Source of the DNA: Treponema sp.
Lineage (GTDB): Bacteria; Spirochaetota; Spirochaetia; Treponematales; Breznakiellaceae
DNA length: 24,802 bases
Direction of reading: 5' to 3'
NCBI GenBank assembly: GCA_031274565.1
Contig: JAISPY010000240.1
Span: 1 to 24,802, forward strand
Part shown: in pieces, positions 1-7,388 of the stretch
Layout: each line of letters starts with the position of its first letter
How positions within the stretch are numbered: the stretch's first letter is position 1
Notes under the pieces: generated by a model
Database searches by the model: none
The model's input: only the letters and a program-made list of their open reading frames with translations
What the model was told of the DNA's origin: nothing
Made by a program: the position numbers and the translations under genes

Positions 1-144
1 GTTTTAGTGGACCAAGACTGTTTGCCGGTAACGTTTCAGGGGATGGCAAGAAAAGGGGCCGGTACCCATATCCCGGATGTGGTTAAAATCCTGATTGAGA
101 AAAATTACTATGCCGACGGTAGAGTGAACCCTAGGGCGGCTTAA
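1..144 (+). CDS. 3' end of an unidentified protein gene (partial)
   Basis: Frame 1 is open from the window edge to a TAA at 142-144, giving 47 residues that end in DGRVNPRAA. The reading enters from outside the window, so the start and most of the protein are unseen. I do not recognise the family. The tail is basic (MARKGAG, then VVKILIEKNYY). The gene stops 12 bases before a pair of 20-base direct repeats of the kind found at the ends of IS21-like elements, so a transposase tail is possible, but the residues do not let me assign it. The open frame is short enough that it could be fortuitous. Confidence 0.35.
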   Translation, partial: VLVDQDCLPVTFQGMARKGAGTHIPDVVKILIEKNYYADGRVNPRAA

Positions 145-156
145 CTTTCTCAGGTG

Positions 157-212
157 GGGGTGAAATTTTCCCTTGTGAATTTCGGTGTCCTAGGGGTGAA
201 ATTTTCGCTTGT
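157..212 (+). repeat. Direct repeat pair, GGGGTGAAATTTTC(C/G)CTTGT
   Basis: Two 20-base copies differ at one position: 157-176 and 193-212, with a 36-base period. They follow directly after the stop codon of the partial gene at the left edge. Spaced terminal repeats just outside a transposase operon are typical of IS21-family elements, which is known for that family; assignment of these copies to such an element is inference. The opposite end, if any, lies outside the window. Confidence 0.6.
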
Positions 213-286
213 TATTGATAGCCTTTTTTTAAAATATTTGTAAGAAATTTCAGAAAACCATTTCGCATAACGTTCCGGCTGTAATG

Positions 287-339
287 ACGTTTTGGCCTGC
301 CTATAAAGCAATGCGAAGCATTGCGGCGGGCCAAAATGT
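287..339. repeat. Long hairpin / REP-like inverted repeat
   Basis: The arms TTTTGGCCTGCC (290-301) and GGCGGGCCAAAA (325-336) pair with a single G-T wobble. An inner perfect stem GCAATGC (308-314) and GCATTGC (318-324) closes a GAA loop, and ACG/TGT (287-289 and 337-339) extends the base with one more wobble. A six-base TATAAA bulge (302-307) sits on one side. No T-run follows on either strand, so it is a poor intrinsic terminator. It is more likely a dispersed palindromic repeat or the folded end of a mobile element. Confidence 0.6.
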
Positions 340-399
340 GGCGGAGAAAAACCCCACAAAGGCGCTTGCGCCGCCGCCGGAACGATTCGTAATCGTGCA

Positions 400-614
400 A
401 AAAACCTCCACCGCCTTGCATGCGTCGTTTTTTGCCTCTGTGTCCACGCTGATATGAGGCCTTGAGGGTCTTCACCTAGGCGGTACGCCAGTCCGCAGTA
501 TGGGCGTCAACGCCCCGCTTGAGGTTGTGGCGGTTACATAACTGGTCAAATTCGCCAGCCAGCCGTTAAATGTAGTGTCCCGGTCAGGAATTTGTAGTCC
601 TTATGGTGTGTCAT
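400..614 (-). pseudogene. Decayed N-terminal fragment of a Treponema hypothetical protein
   Basis: An ATG at 614-612, preceded by the Shine-Dalgarno-like AAGGGAG, starts MTHHKDYK. One base appears lost near 593. Shifting frame there gives IPDRDTTFNGWLANLTSYV and then TATTSSGALTP, up to an in-frame TGA at 474-472. Beyond that stop the same frame reads PHISVDTEAKNDACKAVEVF to about 400. These strings match my memory of an N-terminal region (MTHHKDY..DRDTTFN.W..N...YV, then a helical stretch) common to many hypothetical proteins of termite-gut treponemes. The composite therefore has a start, a frameshift, a stop and a truncated end. Function unknown. The family match is from memory and needs a search. 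Confidence 0.42.
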
Positions 615-784
615 CGCGCGCTCCCTTTTCATTCGTAATGGGTTTATATGCAACGATAAGGCGGTTATGGGTTATCGAGCGGTCCGCGTAGCCTTACTGG
701 ATACGCAGCTCATTCCCCCTGAAGGGGAGGTACGGCTCGGGCATCGTACTACCAAAAGAGCGGGTATCCGGTCTATTATGGCCT

Positions 785-1417
785 ATGGAAAATAAAGAGA
801 TGGAGAGCCATAACAGGATCGAACTGGTCGCTTTTTTAGGAAACCCCGGTAGGGACTATACACAAAACCGGCACAACGCCGGACGGCTGCTGGCAGAAGC
901 GCTTCCGTTTGCCCCTTCCCTGCAGTGGCAGAGAAAATACAAGGGCCTGTATACAACCATAGAAGGAAGCATGCTGCCGGCACCTCCCCCGGAACGGCCC
1001 ATTCCCGATAAGATACACCTACTTTTGCCTGAGACCTATATGAACCGCTCAGGGGATGCGGTGTATGCAGCGGCTTTTTTCTTCAAGATTCCCCTAGAGC
1101 GGATCCTGGTGGTTCATGATGAACTGGAACTGCCCTTGGGAACCGCGGCATTTAAGTTTTCCGGAGGAATGGGGGGGCATAACGGGCTTCGTTCCATGAA
1201 GGCCAATTTCACCTCTCTGGATTTCTGGCGCTTACGCTTAGGGATCGGCCGACCCGCCCATGATGATGTAGCGGGCTGGGTACTTTCGGACTTCAGTGCG
1301 GATGAAAGGTCGTTGTTGCATCGAGTCCTGGACTCTTGCAGTCAGGCCCTGGTACAGGCCCTGGTGCACGGACCGGAATCCCTCCTGCCGGAATGGAACA
1401 AGAAACAACTCTTATGA
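785..1417 (+). CDS. pth: Peptidyl-tRNA hydrolase
   Basis: Cytoplasmic esterase that frees tRNA from peptidyl-tRNAs released by stalled ribosomes. The 210-residue protein is slightly longer than the usual 185-200, owing to an N-terminal extension. The family signature FLGNPGRDYTQNRHNAG (residues 18-33) supplies Asn20 and the catalytic His30. YMNRSG (85-90), HDELELPLG (111-119) and GGHNGLRS (130-137) supply the other substrate-binding Asn and Asp positions. The ATG at 785 lies in a frame open from the TAG at 689-691, with no other ATG, GTG or TTG between. Its Shine-Dalgarno is weak, and the ATG at 800 (MESHN) is an alternative. It is the only + strand gene before the large minus-strand cluster, and its last six bases overlap the fliJ stop. 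A 12-base tandem duplication (1343-1366) encodes QALVQALV near the C-terminus. Confidence 0.96.
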   Translation: MENKEMESHNRIELVAFLGNPGRDYTQNRHNAGRLLAEALPFAPSLQWQRKYKGLYTTIEGSMLPAPPPERPIPDKIHLLLPETYMNRSGDAVYAAAFFFKIPLERILVVHDELELPLGTAAFKFSGGMGGHNGLRSMKANFTSLDFWRLRLGIGRPAHDDVAGWVLSDFSADERSLLHRVLDSCSQALVQALVHGPESLLPEWNKKQLL

Positions 1418-1855
1418 AGAGCGGTTTCTCCGCTGTACCAGGGAACTCCCCACCTCGTCTAGGATTTTAGTTTCCTCCGCGAGTTGGAAGCGCCGGTATT
1501 CCGTTGCTTGATGTTCCTGGACCTTATCCAGGACCTTACGATCCCGGGATGCCCCAAGATAGGCCTCCCGGGCCTCCTCGACCGCGCGTTCTGCCTGGGC
1601 AGCATCCTCCAGGAGGCGCTTTCTCGTAAACTCAAGCCGTTGCACGTACCGATCAAAGGCACGCATCTCCGCAGCATCCCGGACGGAACGACCATGCTCA
1701 TCCCCAATCCGCACCCGTTCCACCGCAAGATCCCGAATTTGCTGTTCAATCCGCGTCAAAGCCCCAATCGCCCTGCCCAGTTCAATCTCCAACTCCTGCT
1801 CCCGGTATTTCCGCAGTACCAAAACCTTCTCAAGTCCAAAGTGAAACCGTCGCAT
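1412..1855 (-). CDS. fliJ: Flagellar export chaperone/stalk protein FliJ
   Basis: Small, almost wholly helical coiled-coil protein that links the FliI ATPase ring to the FlhA export gate and recycles export chaperones. The 147 residues match the family length. The start MRRFHFGLEKVLVLRKYREQ is the typical FliJ opening (phenylalanine-rich start, then L..VL..R...E), followed by heptad-like stretches rich in E, R, A and L. It is the last gene of the minus-strand cluster and starts 13 bases after the fliI stop. Its TAA (1414-1412) lies inside the convergent pth gene, so there is no room for a separate intrinsic terminator between the two. FliJ proteins diverge strongly, and position beside fliI adds much of the confidence. 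Confidence 0.9.
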   Translation of the reverse strand: MRRFHFGLEKVLVLRKYREQELEIELGRAIGALTRIEQQIRDLAVERVRIGDEHGRSVRDAAEMRAFDRYVQRLEFTRKRLLEDAAQAERAVEEAREAYLGASRDRKVLDKVQEHQATEYRRFQLAEETKILDEVGSSLVQRRNRSS

Positions 1856-1868
1856 ACCTAAAAACCGC

Positions 1869-3203
1869 CTACAGCTCTGCTTCGGGTATCGTACCGCCGG
1901 AAATCCCCGCCATCATCTTCAGCGTCTCCTCAATCGTTGATTTCTCATCGACCCCCTGGATGAGAAATTCTTCGATAGCCCCGTGTTTCATAATCGCTTC
2001 ATCAATCGCCGGATTGGAACCGGTATGATAGGCCCCTACATTGATGAGGTCCCGGTTTTCCGCATAAACCGCCATGAGCCGTCTCACCGCCCCCGCCGCC
2101 TTATTCGTAAGGGGACCTGAAACCACCGGCGCGAGCCTGGAAACACTGGCCAGCACGTCAATAGCAGGGTAATGATACGCCTGGGCAAGGGACCGGGAAA
2201 GGACAATATGCCCGTCCAGGATGCCTCGCACCGTATCGGCTACCGGTTCATCCATATCATCCCCGTCTACCAAGACCGTATAGAATCCGGTGATGGTTCC
2301 CTTCTCGGAAGTACCGCAGCGCTCCAGGAGCTTAGGCATCTGATCAAACATACTGGGGGTATAGCCCCGGGTCGCCGGAGGTTCCCCTATGGCGAGCCCT
2401 ATTTCCCGCTGGGCCCGGGCAAAACGGGTAACCGAATCAAAGAGGAGCATCACATCCTGTCCCTGATCCCGGAAGTATTCCGCCACCGCAGTGGCTACAT
2501 AGGCCCCCCGCAGGCGGGCGAGGGGAGGGGCATTAGAGGGACTCACCACGAGGACGCTCCGGGCAAAACCTTGGGGACCCAGATCGTTTTCGATGAAGTC
2601 GTTTACCTCCCGTCCCCGTTCACCGATGAGGGCCACCACGTTTATGTCCGCAGTGGTATTCCGAGCGATCATCCCCAGCAGGGTTGATTTTCCCACCCCG
2701 GACCCGGCAAAGATACCGAGCCGCTGACCTCGGCCCACTGCCAAAACCCCGTCGATGGCCCGTACCCCCGTACAGATCCGTTCGGTTACCCGTTTCCGTT
2801 TGAGGGGATCCGGCGCTTGCGCTAAAGCCGGGTAATACCGTTCCGCCCTAACCCCCCCCTTACCGTCGCTGGGTTTACCCTGGCAGTCCAAAACCCGGCC
2901 CAATAAGGCGGGGGAAACCGGCACTTCAAGATTACTGCCCGAGGCAACTACCCGGTTTCCCACTTCAATCCCGTCGGTTTCCTGATATGCCATGAGTTGG
3001 ACCGTCTCATTCCGAAGCCCCACTACTTCCGCCAGGATCACCCCTGGACCCTTGGGCGCTTCAATACGGCACAGCTCCCCAATGACCGCCACCGGTCCCT
3101 GGCTTTCAATGAGAAAACCCTGCACCCGGGAAACATAGCCCACGTATTTAATGGTATCGACCCGTTCAGCGACTTCCCGGTATTTGGCGATAAGGGTTTC
3201 CAT
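1869..3203 (-). CDS. fliI: Flagellum-specific ATPase FliI
   Basis: Hexameric ATPase, related to F1-beta, that energises unfolding and delivery of flagellar export substrates at the inner membrane. The 444 residues match the family. The P-loop AGSGVGKST is at 166-174, GERGREV at 194-200 and the Walker B VMLLFD at 251-256. These are followed by RFARAQREIGLAIGEPPATR, the diagnostic FliI/type III ATPase stretch. The N-terminal beta-barrel part (about 20-95) contains GPGVILAEVVGL. It starts 5 bases after fliH stops, with only a weak Shine-Dalgarno, which suggests translational coupling. No active-site residue is missing. Confidence 0.98.
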   Translation of the reverse strand: METLIAKYREVAERVDTIKYVGYVSRVQGFLIESQGPVAVIGELCRIEAPKGPGVILAEVVGLRNETVQLMAYQETDGIEVGNRVVASGSNLEVPVSPALLGRVLDCQGKPSDGKGGVRAERYYPALAQAPDPLKRKRVTERICTGVRAIDGVLAVGRGQRLGIFAGSGVGKSTLLGMIARNTTADINVVALIGERGREVNDFIENDLGPQGFARSVLVVSPSNAPPLARLRGAYVATAVAEYFRDQGQDVMLLFDSVTRFARAQREIGLAIGEPPATRGYTPSMFDQMPKLLERCGTSEKGTITGFYTVLVDGDDMDEPVADTVRGILDGHIVLSRSLAQAYHYPAIDVLASVSRLAPVVSGPLTNKAAGAVRRLMAVYAENRDLINVGAYHTGSNPAIDEAIMKHGAIEEFLIQGVDEKSTIEETLKMMAGISGGTIPEAEL

Positions 3204-3208
3204 GGACC

Positions 3209-4162
3209 CTAGATCCCAGCCTTCCCCGGCTGCGCAATTGGTTTAGGGTTTATGGTGACGGGGGTTATTTCCATAATCTTGGTTTCTAATTCTGCAAGCT
3301 GACTCGCGATCCGGGCATCAATGTCGCCAAAATCAGTCTCGATGATACAGCCCCCAGGATCAACCGAAGAATCTTCCTGCACCTGAATCGTGTGCCCCCC
3401 TTCCAAGGTCTGAATGAATTCCTTGGTGTGTTCGGTGGTCAACTGGAGATCCGCCGTATTTACCCGGATGATGACATCCCCTCGGGCCTTCACCTTCCGC
3501 AGGGCTTCTTGTACATTGGCGATGACCACCGCTTGGGTTTGCTCGGAAATAACCTTGACCACCTTCCGGGCTATGAGCAGCACTAAATCCACGATTTGCT
3601 GTTCCGTTTCAGCAAGAATTGCAGCGCGTTTATCCTGGGCCCGCTCAAGGACCACCTGGGTTCTTTGAATAAGCCTATCGACCTCAGCCTTGCCCTCCTT
3701 AAACCCCGCTTCCCGGCCTAAGAGCAATCCCTGCTCTTCCGCTTCCTGCCTGTGGGTCTCAATAGCCTTCTGTGCGGCGGTCTCCATATCCTGGGACCGC
3801 CGTCGACCTTCGGCGAGCATCCGTTCAGCCGACGCTTTCGCGTCCTTTTGCAGGGTCTGGAGCTGTGCCTTCTCCGCCTCGACGGTCTGGGCCGCGGTTT
3901 CCTCGGCTTCTTTAATGATCCGGTCTGCCTCTACCCGGGCGGAGAGCACCATGGCGTCTCGTTCCGCGATCCACTGACTTTTGAACAGTTCCGCTTCCCG
4001 CCGGATATCTTCTACGGTAGGACCATCGTACTGCTCCAGCTCTGGGACTTCTAGTGGATCCGCTTCTTGCGTAAGGACTTCTACCGAGGCACTGGGAGCT
4101 TCAATCATCATCCTGGTATCATTGATAATAATCTCATCGGGTCTAAAAACTGCTTTTGTCAT
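3209..4162 (-). CDS. fliH: Flagellar assembly protein FliH (export ATPase regulator)
   Basis: Binds FliI as a dimer, restrains its ATPase activity and docks it at the FliN part of the switch. The 317 residues are longer than the roughly 230-residue enterobacterial protein. A long charged alpha-helical region rich in E, A, K and Q (about 50-175) precedes the C-terminal domain, which shows the FliH/V-ATPase E-type pattern with VDLVLLIARKVVKVI, then VIRVN and the acidic DSSVDPGGCIIET. Spirochaetal FliH proteins are often this long. The ATG at 4162 follows GGGTAGGGC. The gene lies 9 bases after fliG and 5 before fliI. Sequence identity in this family is low, and synteny makes the call firm. Confidence 0.93.
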   Translation of the reverse strand: MTKAVFRPDEIIINDTRMMIEAPSASVEVLTQEADPLEVPELEQYDGPTVEDIRREAELFKSQWIAERDAMVLSARVEADRIIKEAEETAAQTVEAEKAQLQTLQKDAKASAERMLAEGRRRSQDMETAAQKAIETHRQEAEEQGLLLGREAGFKEGKAEVDRLIQRTQVVLERAQDKRAAILAETEQQIVDLVLLIARKVVKVISEQTQAVVIANVQEALRKVKARGDVIIRVNTADLQLTTEHTKEFIQTLEGGHTIQVQEDSSVDPGGCIIETDFGDIDARIASQLAELETKIMEITPVTINPKPIAQPGKAGI

Positions 4163-4171
4163 GCCCTACCC

Positions 4172-5221
4172 CTAGACCACCAGTTCGTCTTCCCCGGAAC
4201 GGGCGATGACAATTTCACCGCTGTCTTCCAGGCGCCGGATAATCGCCACGATCTTTTGCTGCGCCTCTTCCACGTCCTTTAAGCGAACCGGCCCCATATA
4301 TTCCATGTCTTCCTTGAGCATCCCCGCAGCGCGCTTACTCATGTTCCGGAAGATCTTATCCTGCACCTCCGCATCCACGGACTTCAATGCCTTAGCCAGC
4401 TCTCCGGAATCCACTTCCCGCAGAATCTTCTGAATGGATTTATCGTCGATCATGACAATATCTTCAAACACGAACATCCGCTTCTTGATCTCTTCGGCCA
4501 GTTCCGGATCATCCGCTTCCAAGGCTTCGATGATCTGTTTCTCCGAGGTCCTATCCACCAAGTTGAGGATCTCCACGATGCTTTCAACGCCCCCTGCAGC
4601 GGTGTAGTCTTCGCTGGACAAGGTGGAGAGTTTCTTTTCCAGAACCCGTTCTACCTCCCGGAGCACCTCAGGACTGGTCCGATCCATCGTGGCGATGCGG
4701 CGGGCCACATCGCTTTGCATCTCATGGGGCAGATTTTGGATTATCACCGACGCCTTATTCGGTTCCAAATACGCTACGATAAGGGCGATGGTCTGGGGGT
4801 GCTCCTGCTGAATGAAGTTAAGCAGATGGGCCGGATCGGTACGGCGTATGAAATCAAAAGGCCGCACCTGTAAACTCGAGGTAAGCCGGTTAATGATATC
4901 CACTGCCTTCTGATTTCCCAGGGCTTTTTCCAAGAGTTCCCGGGCATAATCAATCCCACCGGTGGTGATAAACTGATTTGCCATCATGAGTTCCTGAAAC
5001 TCCTGCAAGATAGCGTCTTTCTGTTCAGACTCTACGGTTTCAAGCCGGGCAATCTCAAAGGTAAGGGTTTCAATTTCATCTTCCCGCAGGTACTTAAATA
5101 TCTCCGAGGATACTTCGGCGCCTATGGACACCAAGAAAATAGCAGCCTTCTGTCTGCCATTCATATCTTTCGAGCCTCTTTTTTTACCCGCGGCTCCATC
5201 GGAACCCGATGATTTTGCCAT
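4172..5221 (-). CDS. fliG: Flagellar motor switch protein FliG
   Basis: Rotor protein that binds the MS ring (FliF) by its N-terminus and interacts with the stator through its charged C-terminal domain to produce torque. The 349 residues exceed the 331 of E. coli because of a lysine/glycine-rich N-terminal extension (about 1-20) before MNGRQKAAIFLVSIG. The conserved EHPQ motif of the middle domain is at 140-143. The C-terminal domain contains RAAGMLKEDMEYMGPVRLKD with the expected charged residues. The ATG lies 4 bases after the fliF stop, and its Shine-Dalgarno GGAGGAATAAGGT lies within the last fliF codons, so the two are probably translationally coupled. Some spirochaetes have two fliG genes; this is the one in the flagellar operon. 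Confidence 0.98.
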   Translation of the reverse strand: MAKSSGSDGAAGKKRGSKDMNGRQKAAIFLVSIGAEVSSEIFKYLREDEIETLTFEIARLETVESEQKDAILQEFQELMMANQFITTGGIDYARELLEKALGNQKAVDIINRLTSSLQVRPFDFIRRTDPAHLLNFIQQEHPQTIALIVAYLEPNKASVIIQNLPHEMQSDVARRIATMDRTSPEVLREVERVLEKKLSTLSSEDYTAAGGVESIVEILNLVDRTSEKQIIEALEADDPELAEEIKKRMFVFEDIVMIDDKSIQKILREVDSGELAKALKSVDAEVQDKIFRNMSKRAAGMLKEDMEYMGPVRLKDVEEAQQKIVAIIRRLEDSGEIVIARSGEDELVV

Positions 5222-5225
5222 TACC

Positions 5226-6932
5226 TTATTCCTCCAAAAGCCAGGTTCTTATGAGCTGCGCCACATCCTCAGGGTGGTTCTTAGCTACCTCGGCAACACT
5301 TCCATGCAAATCCATACGGGCTCGTTCTTCGCTGGACATGGGGAGTTCTCCCCCTTCCCGTTCCGCTTCCATTAACGCACTATCCCGCAGTTCTTGTTCC
5401 CGTTTCGTCCGTTCGGCCTCTTCCCGTATCCGTTTCCGCTCGAGCCGTCGGGCAATGGTTCGGAATACGATAAATCCGATGAGCAGGAGGGCCAGGACCC
5501 CCAGGGATATCAAGATGATCGCTTGGAATTGCTTCTGTTTAAGGATCTCGTTATTTTCCTCGGCAAATTGTTTGGTTCGATCGAACCCGATATTGTGTAC
5601 CGTTACCGAGTCTCCCCGAGCCGCGTTATACCCGATGGCATTCTGAATCAATGCTTGGGTTGCCCGCAGGTCCTCCGCTGCTATAGGGGTATAGGTCCGT
5701 TCAATGGAACCGTCCGGAAGCATCACCGGTTTACCTTTCTCGTCATACTTAATTTGCCAGATTCCATCAATATTAACCGACACCGTAACCCGATCTATAC
5801 CGGGGCTTCGCTCTTCCTGGATAGAACGTTTATTGATTTCCTCATTATCCACCAGGGTTTCCTGGGTAACTTCTCCATAGATGTCCGACATATCCCGGAA
5901 CGCCGGGGGGGTCTGACCTTCCACCCCTGCAGGACCTTCCGGGGTGAACCCGGTACCCTTCCAGGTGGTACTCGAGGTGGTCTTAGACCGGGTAACCGAC
6001 GGGACGATCTGAGAATCATCATAGGAAGATCCGGGCGTCCGCTCCTTGATGGTAACGGGGAAATATTCTTCGGTATTGATGGCCTTTTTGGACAGATCCA
6101 TTTCGATCTTAATGTTGAGGTCCCGGACCCGATCGGAAGTAAAGGTGTCCTGGAGGGATTTAAGGATCACCGCCCGGTACTGGGCTTCCAGGGTCCGGAT
6201 CATCTTGTTTCCCCGCTCAATGAGGGTAAGCCGATCCGCGTCGGCCATGCCGGTAAAATCATTCAGCACGAACCCGTTTTGATCGGTGATAACGATGGTA
6301 TCATCCTGAAGCCCTGCTACGGCAAATTTGAGGAGCTTCTGTATCCCCTCGATCTTTTTACGGTTCTGGGTAATATCACTCCCTGGCCGGGGGGTGATGA
6401 TTACGCTGGCGGTTACCGGATTCTGCTCCGAAGCAAACAGCGCCTGTTCAGGCATCACCAGGGTAACATTGGCGTTATCCACATCATCTAAGGCCCGTAT
6501 ATGATCGCTCACCATTTGGGTAATGGCCCGTTGAAGATTCACATTGCGCTCAAAATCGGTGATGGTCCACCGTTCCCGATCAAAGAGTTCCCACGGGCTT
6601 GTCCCTGCGGGGATGAGGTCTTCCCGGATAAGAATGGCCCGCATCCGCCGGGCCGTGGGGTCATCGGCAACCATGATGACCCCCGTGGAGGATACGGAGG
6701 TTTTAACTCCTTCCGCGTTAATCCGGGTCAGGATTCGGTTCCGGGCACCCTCATCCAGCACCGGGGCATCAATGACCGGGACCAGAGTAGGCGCGGCAGA
6801 TACAGAAAACAGAGCAATGATCCCGGCAATGACTCCCACACCAATCCCTACCAGTATGAGTTTCTGTAATAATGACCACTTACCCCATAGTTTCTGTATT
6901 TGTCCTACTACTTTCGTGATCCACGCACCCAT
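5226..6932 (-). CDS. fliF: Flagellar MS-ring protein FliF
   Basis: Forms the MS ring in the inner membrane, the platform for the export gate and rotor. The 568 residues match the family. A first transmembrane helix is at about 22-44 (LQKLILVGIGVGVIAG), followed by the periplasmic ring-building domains with a low-complexity T/S/G-rich linker in the second half. A second helix is at about 471-490 (AIILISLGVLALLLIGFIVF), and the acidic C-terminal FliG-binding tail NHPEDVAQLIRTWLLEE ends the protein. The start is ATGGGTGCG. The only ribosome-binding sequence is a G7 run two bases upstream (6935-6941), which is unusual. An 84-base gap separates it from fliE, one of the larger gaps in the cluster. 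Confidence 0.98.
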   Translation of the reverse strand: MGAWITKVVGQIQKLWGKWSLLQKLILVGIGVGVIAGIIALFSVSAAPTLVPVIDAPVLDEGARNRILTRINAEGVKTSVSSTGVIMVADDPTARRMRAILIREDLIPAGTSPWELFDRERWTITDFERNVNLQRAITQMVSDHIRALDDVDNANVTLVMPEQALFASEQNPVTASVIITPRPGSDITQNRKKIEGIQKLLKFAVAGLQDDTIVITDQNGFVLNDFTGMADADRLTLIERGNKMIRTLEAQYRAVILKSLQDTFTSDRVRDLNIKIEMDLSKKAINTEEYFPVTIKERTPGSSYDDSQIVPSVTRSKTTSSTTWKGTGFTPEGPAGVEGQTPPAFRDMSDIYGEVTQETLVDNEEINKRSIQEERSPGIDRVTVSVNIDGIWQIKYDEKGKPVMLPDGSIERTYTPIAAEDLRATQALIQNAIGYNAARGDSVTVHNIGFDRTKQFAEENNEILKQKQFQAIILISLGVLALLLIGFIVFRTIARRLERKRIREEAERTKREQELRDSALMEAEREGGELPMSSEERARMDLHGSVAEVAKNHPEDVAQLIRTWLLEE

Positions 6933-7016
6933 ATCCCCCCCAGCATTTTTTTATTGTATCGGTTGTGCATACCGCGCCACAGCGCCTTCTCCTTGAGCCG
7001 GCCGCTTCACGCCTTC

Positions 7017-7385
7017 TTATCTCGTATTAATAAGGTCTTTCCAGCTCTGGACCAAACGGTTCAACACGGTCCTGGAAATATTCAACGACATGCTGGCCTT
7101 TGCCTGGGCAATCGTAATATCATGCACATCCACCGAACCGGGTTCTGTAACCGCCATCTGTATCAGATTACTTGCCCGCTGCTGATCCCCTGAAACCTGA
7201 TCCAAGGCGCGAAGCATGGTATCCTCAAAACTTCCGGAACGCAGCACCGATTCTGCACCCACCTGCACGCCCAACTCTGAAAGCGCCTCCCCCCGGGCCT
7301 CCTGTACAGGGACCAAGTGCTTAGGATGGGTCACCTGCAGCGGAATCCGTTCAACCGCGCTCAATTGGGGCAATCCAATGCTCAT
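7017..7385 (-). CDS. fliE: Flagellar hook-basal body protein FliE
   Basis: Small periplasmic adaptor between the MS ring and the proximal rod, and an early export substrate. The 122 residues fit the family (about 105-125). The second half carries the conserved FliE region: FEDTMLRALDQVSGDQQRAS, then SVDVHDITIAQAKASMSLNI with NRLVQSWKDLINTR at the end. The N-terminal 50 residues are poorly conserved, as usual. It starts 3 bases after the flgC stop, with GGGGCAGG as ribosome-binding site, in the standard flgB-flgC-fliE order. Confidence 0.96.
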   Translation of the reverse strand: MSIGLPQLSAVERIPLQVTHPKHLVPVQEARGEALSELGVQVGAESVLRSGSFEDTMLRALDQVSGDQQRASNLIQMAVTEPGSVDVHDITIAQAKASMSLNISRTVLNRLVQSWKDLINTR

Positions 7386-7388
7386 CTA

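Larger units (their letters stand above)
145..784. other. 640-base stretch without an intact gene
   Basis: No intact coding region is convincing here. It holds two direct repeats (157-212), a strong long hairpin (287-339), small inverted repeats GGCGC-TT-GCGCC (361-372) and ACGATT-CGT-AATCGT (382-396), a decayed minus-strand gene fragment (400-614), and a CCCC-TGAA-GGGG hairpin (716-727) ahead of pth. No clear pth promoter was found. The open frames at 150-359 and 212-475 (minus) have low-complexity, arginine-rich translations and run through the hairpins, so they are not called as genes. The stretch looks like mobile-element and repeat debris. Confidence 0.6.

Noticed and set aside
150..475. 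Two minus-strand open frames of 69 and 87 codons
   Set aside because: They run through the hairpins and direct repeats, with arginine-rich or cysteine-rich translations, and cross the decayed gene in a different frame.
640..780. Possible tRNA or structured RNA before pth
   Set aside because: No T-arm GTTCGA-type sequence, no acceptor pairing and no cloverleaf could be built. Only a short CCCC-TGAA-GGGG hairpin is present.
1343..1366. 12-base tandem repeat in pth
   Set aside because: Real duplication encoding QALVQALV in a helix, but the frame is kept and the family tolerates variation there. It is noted under pth rather than as a separate element.
1420..1434. AGCGG-TTTCT-CCGCT hairpin just after pth as a terminator
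   Set aside because: The stem is only five pairs, there is no T-run on either strand, and it lies in the fliJ coding region.
5394..6491. 365-codon open frame on the + strand opposite fliF
   Set aside because: Shadow of fliF, with no ribosome-binding site or recognisable motif, and a composition typical of reverse-strand frames.
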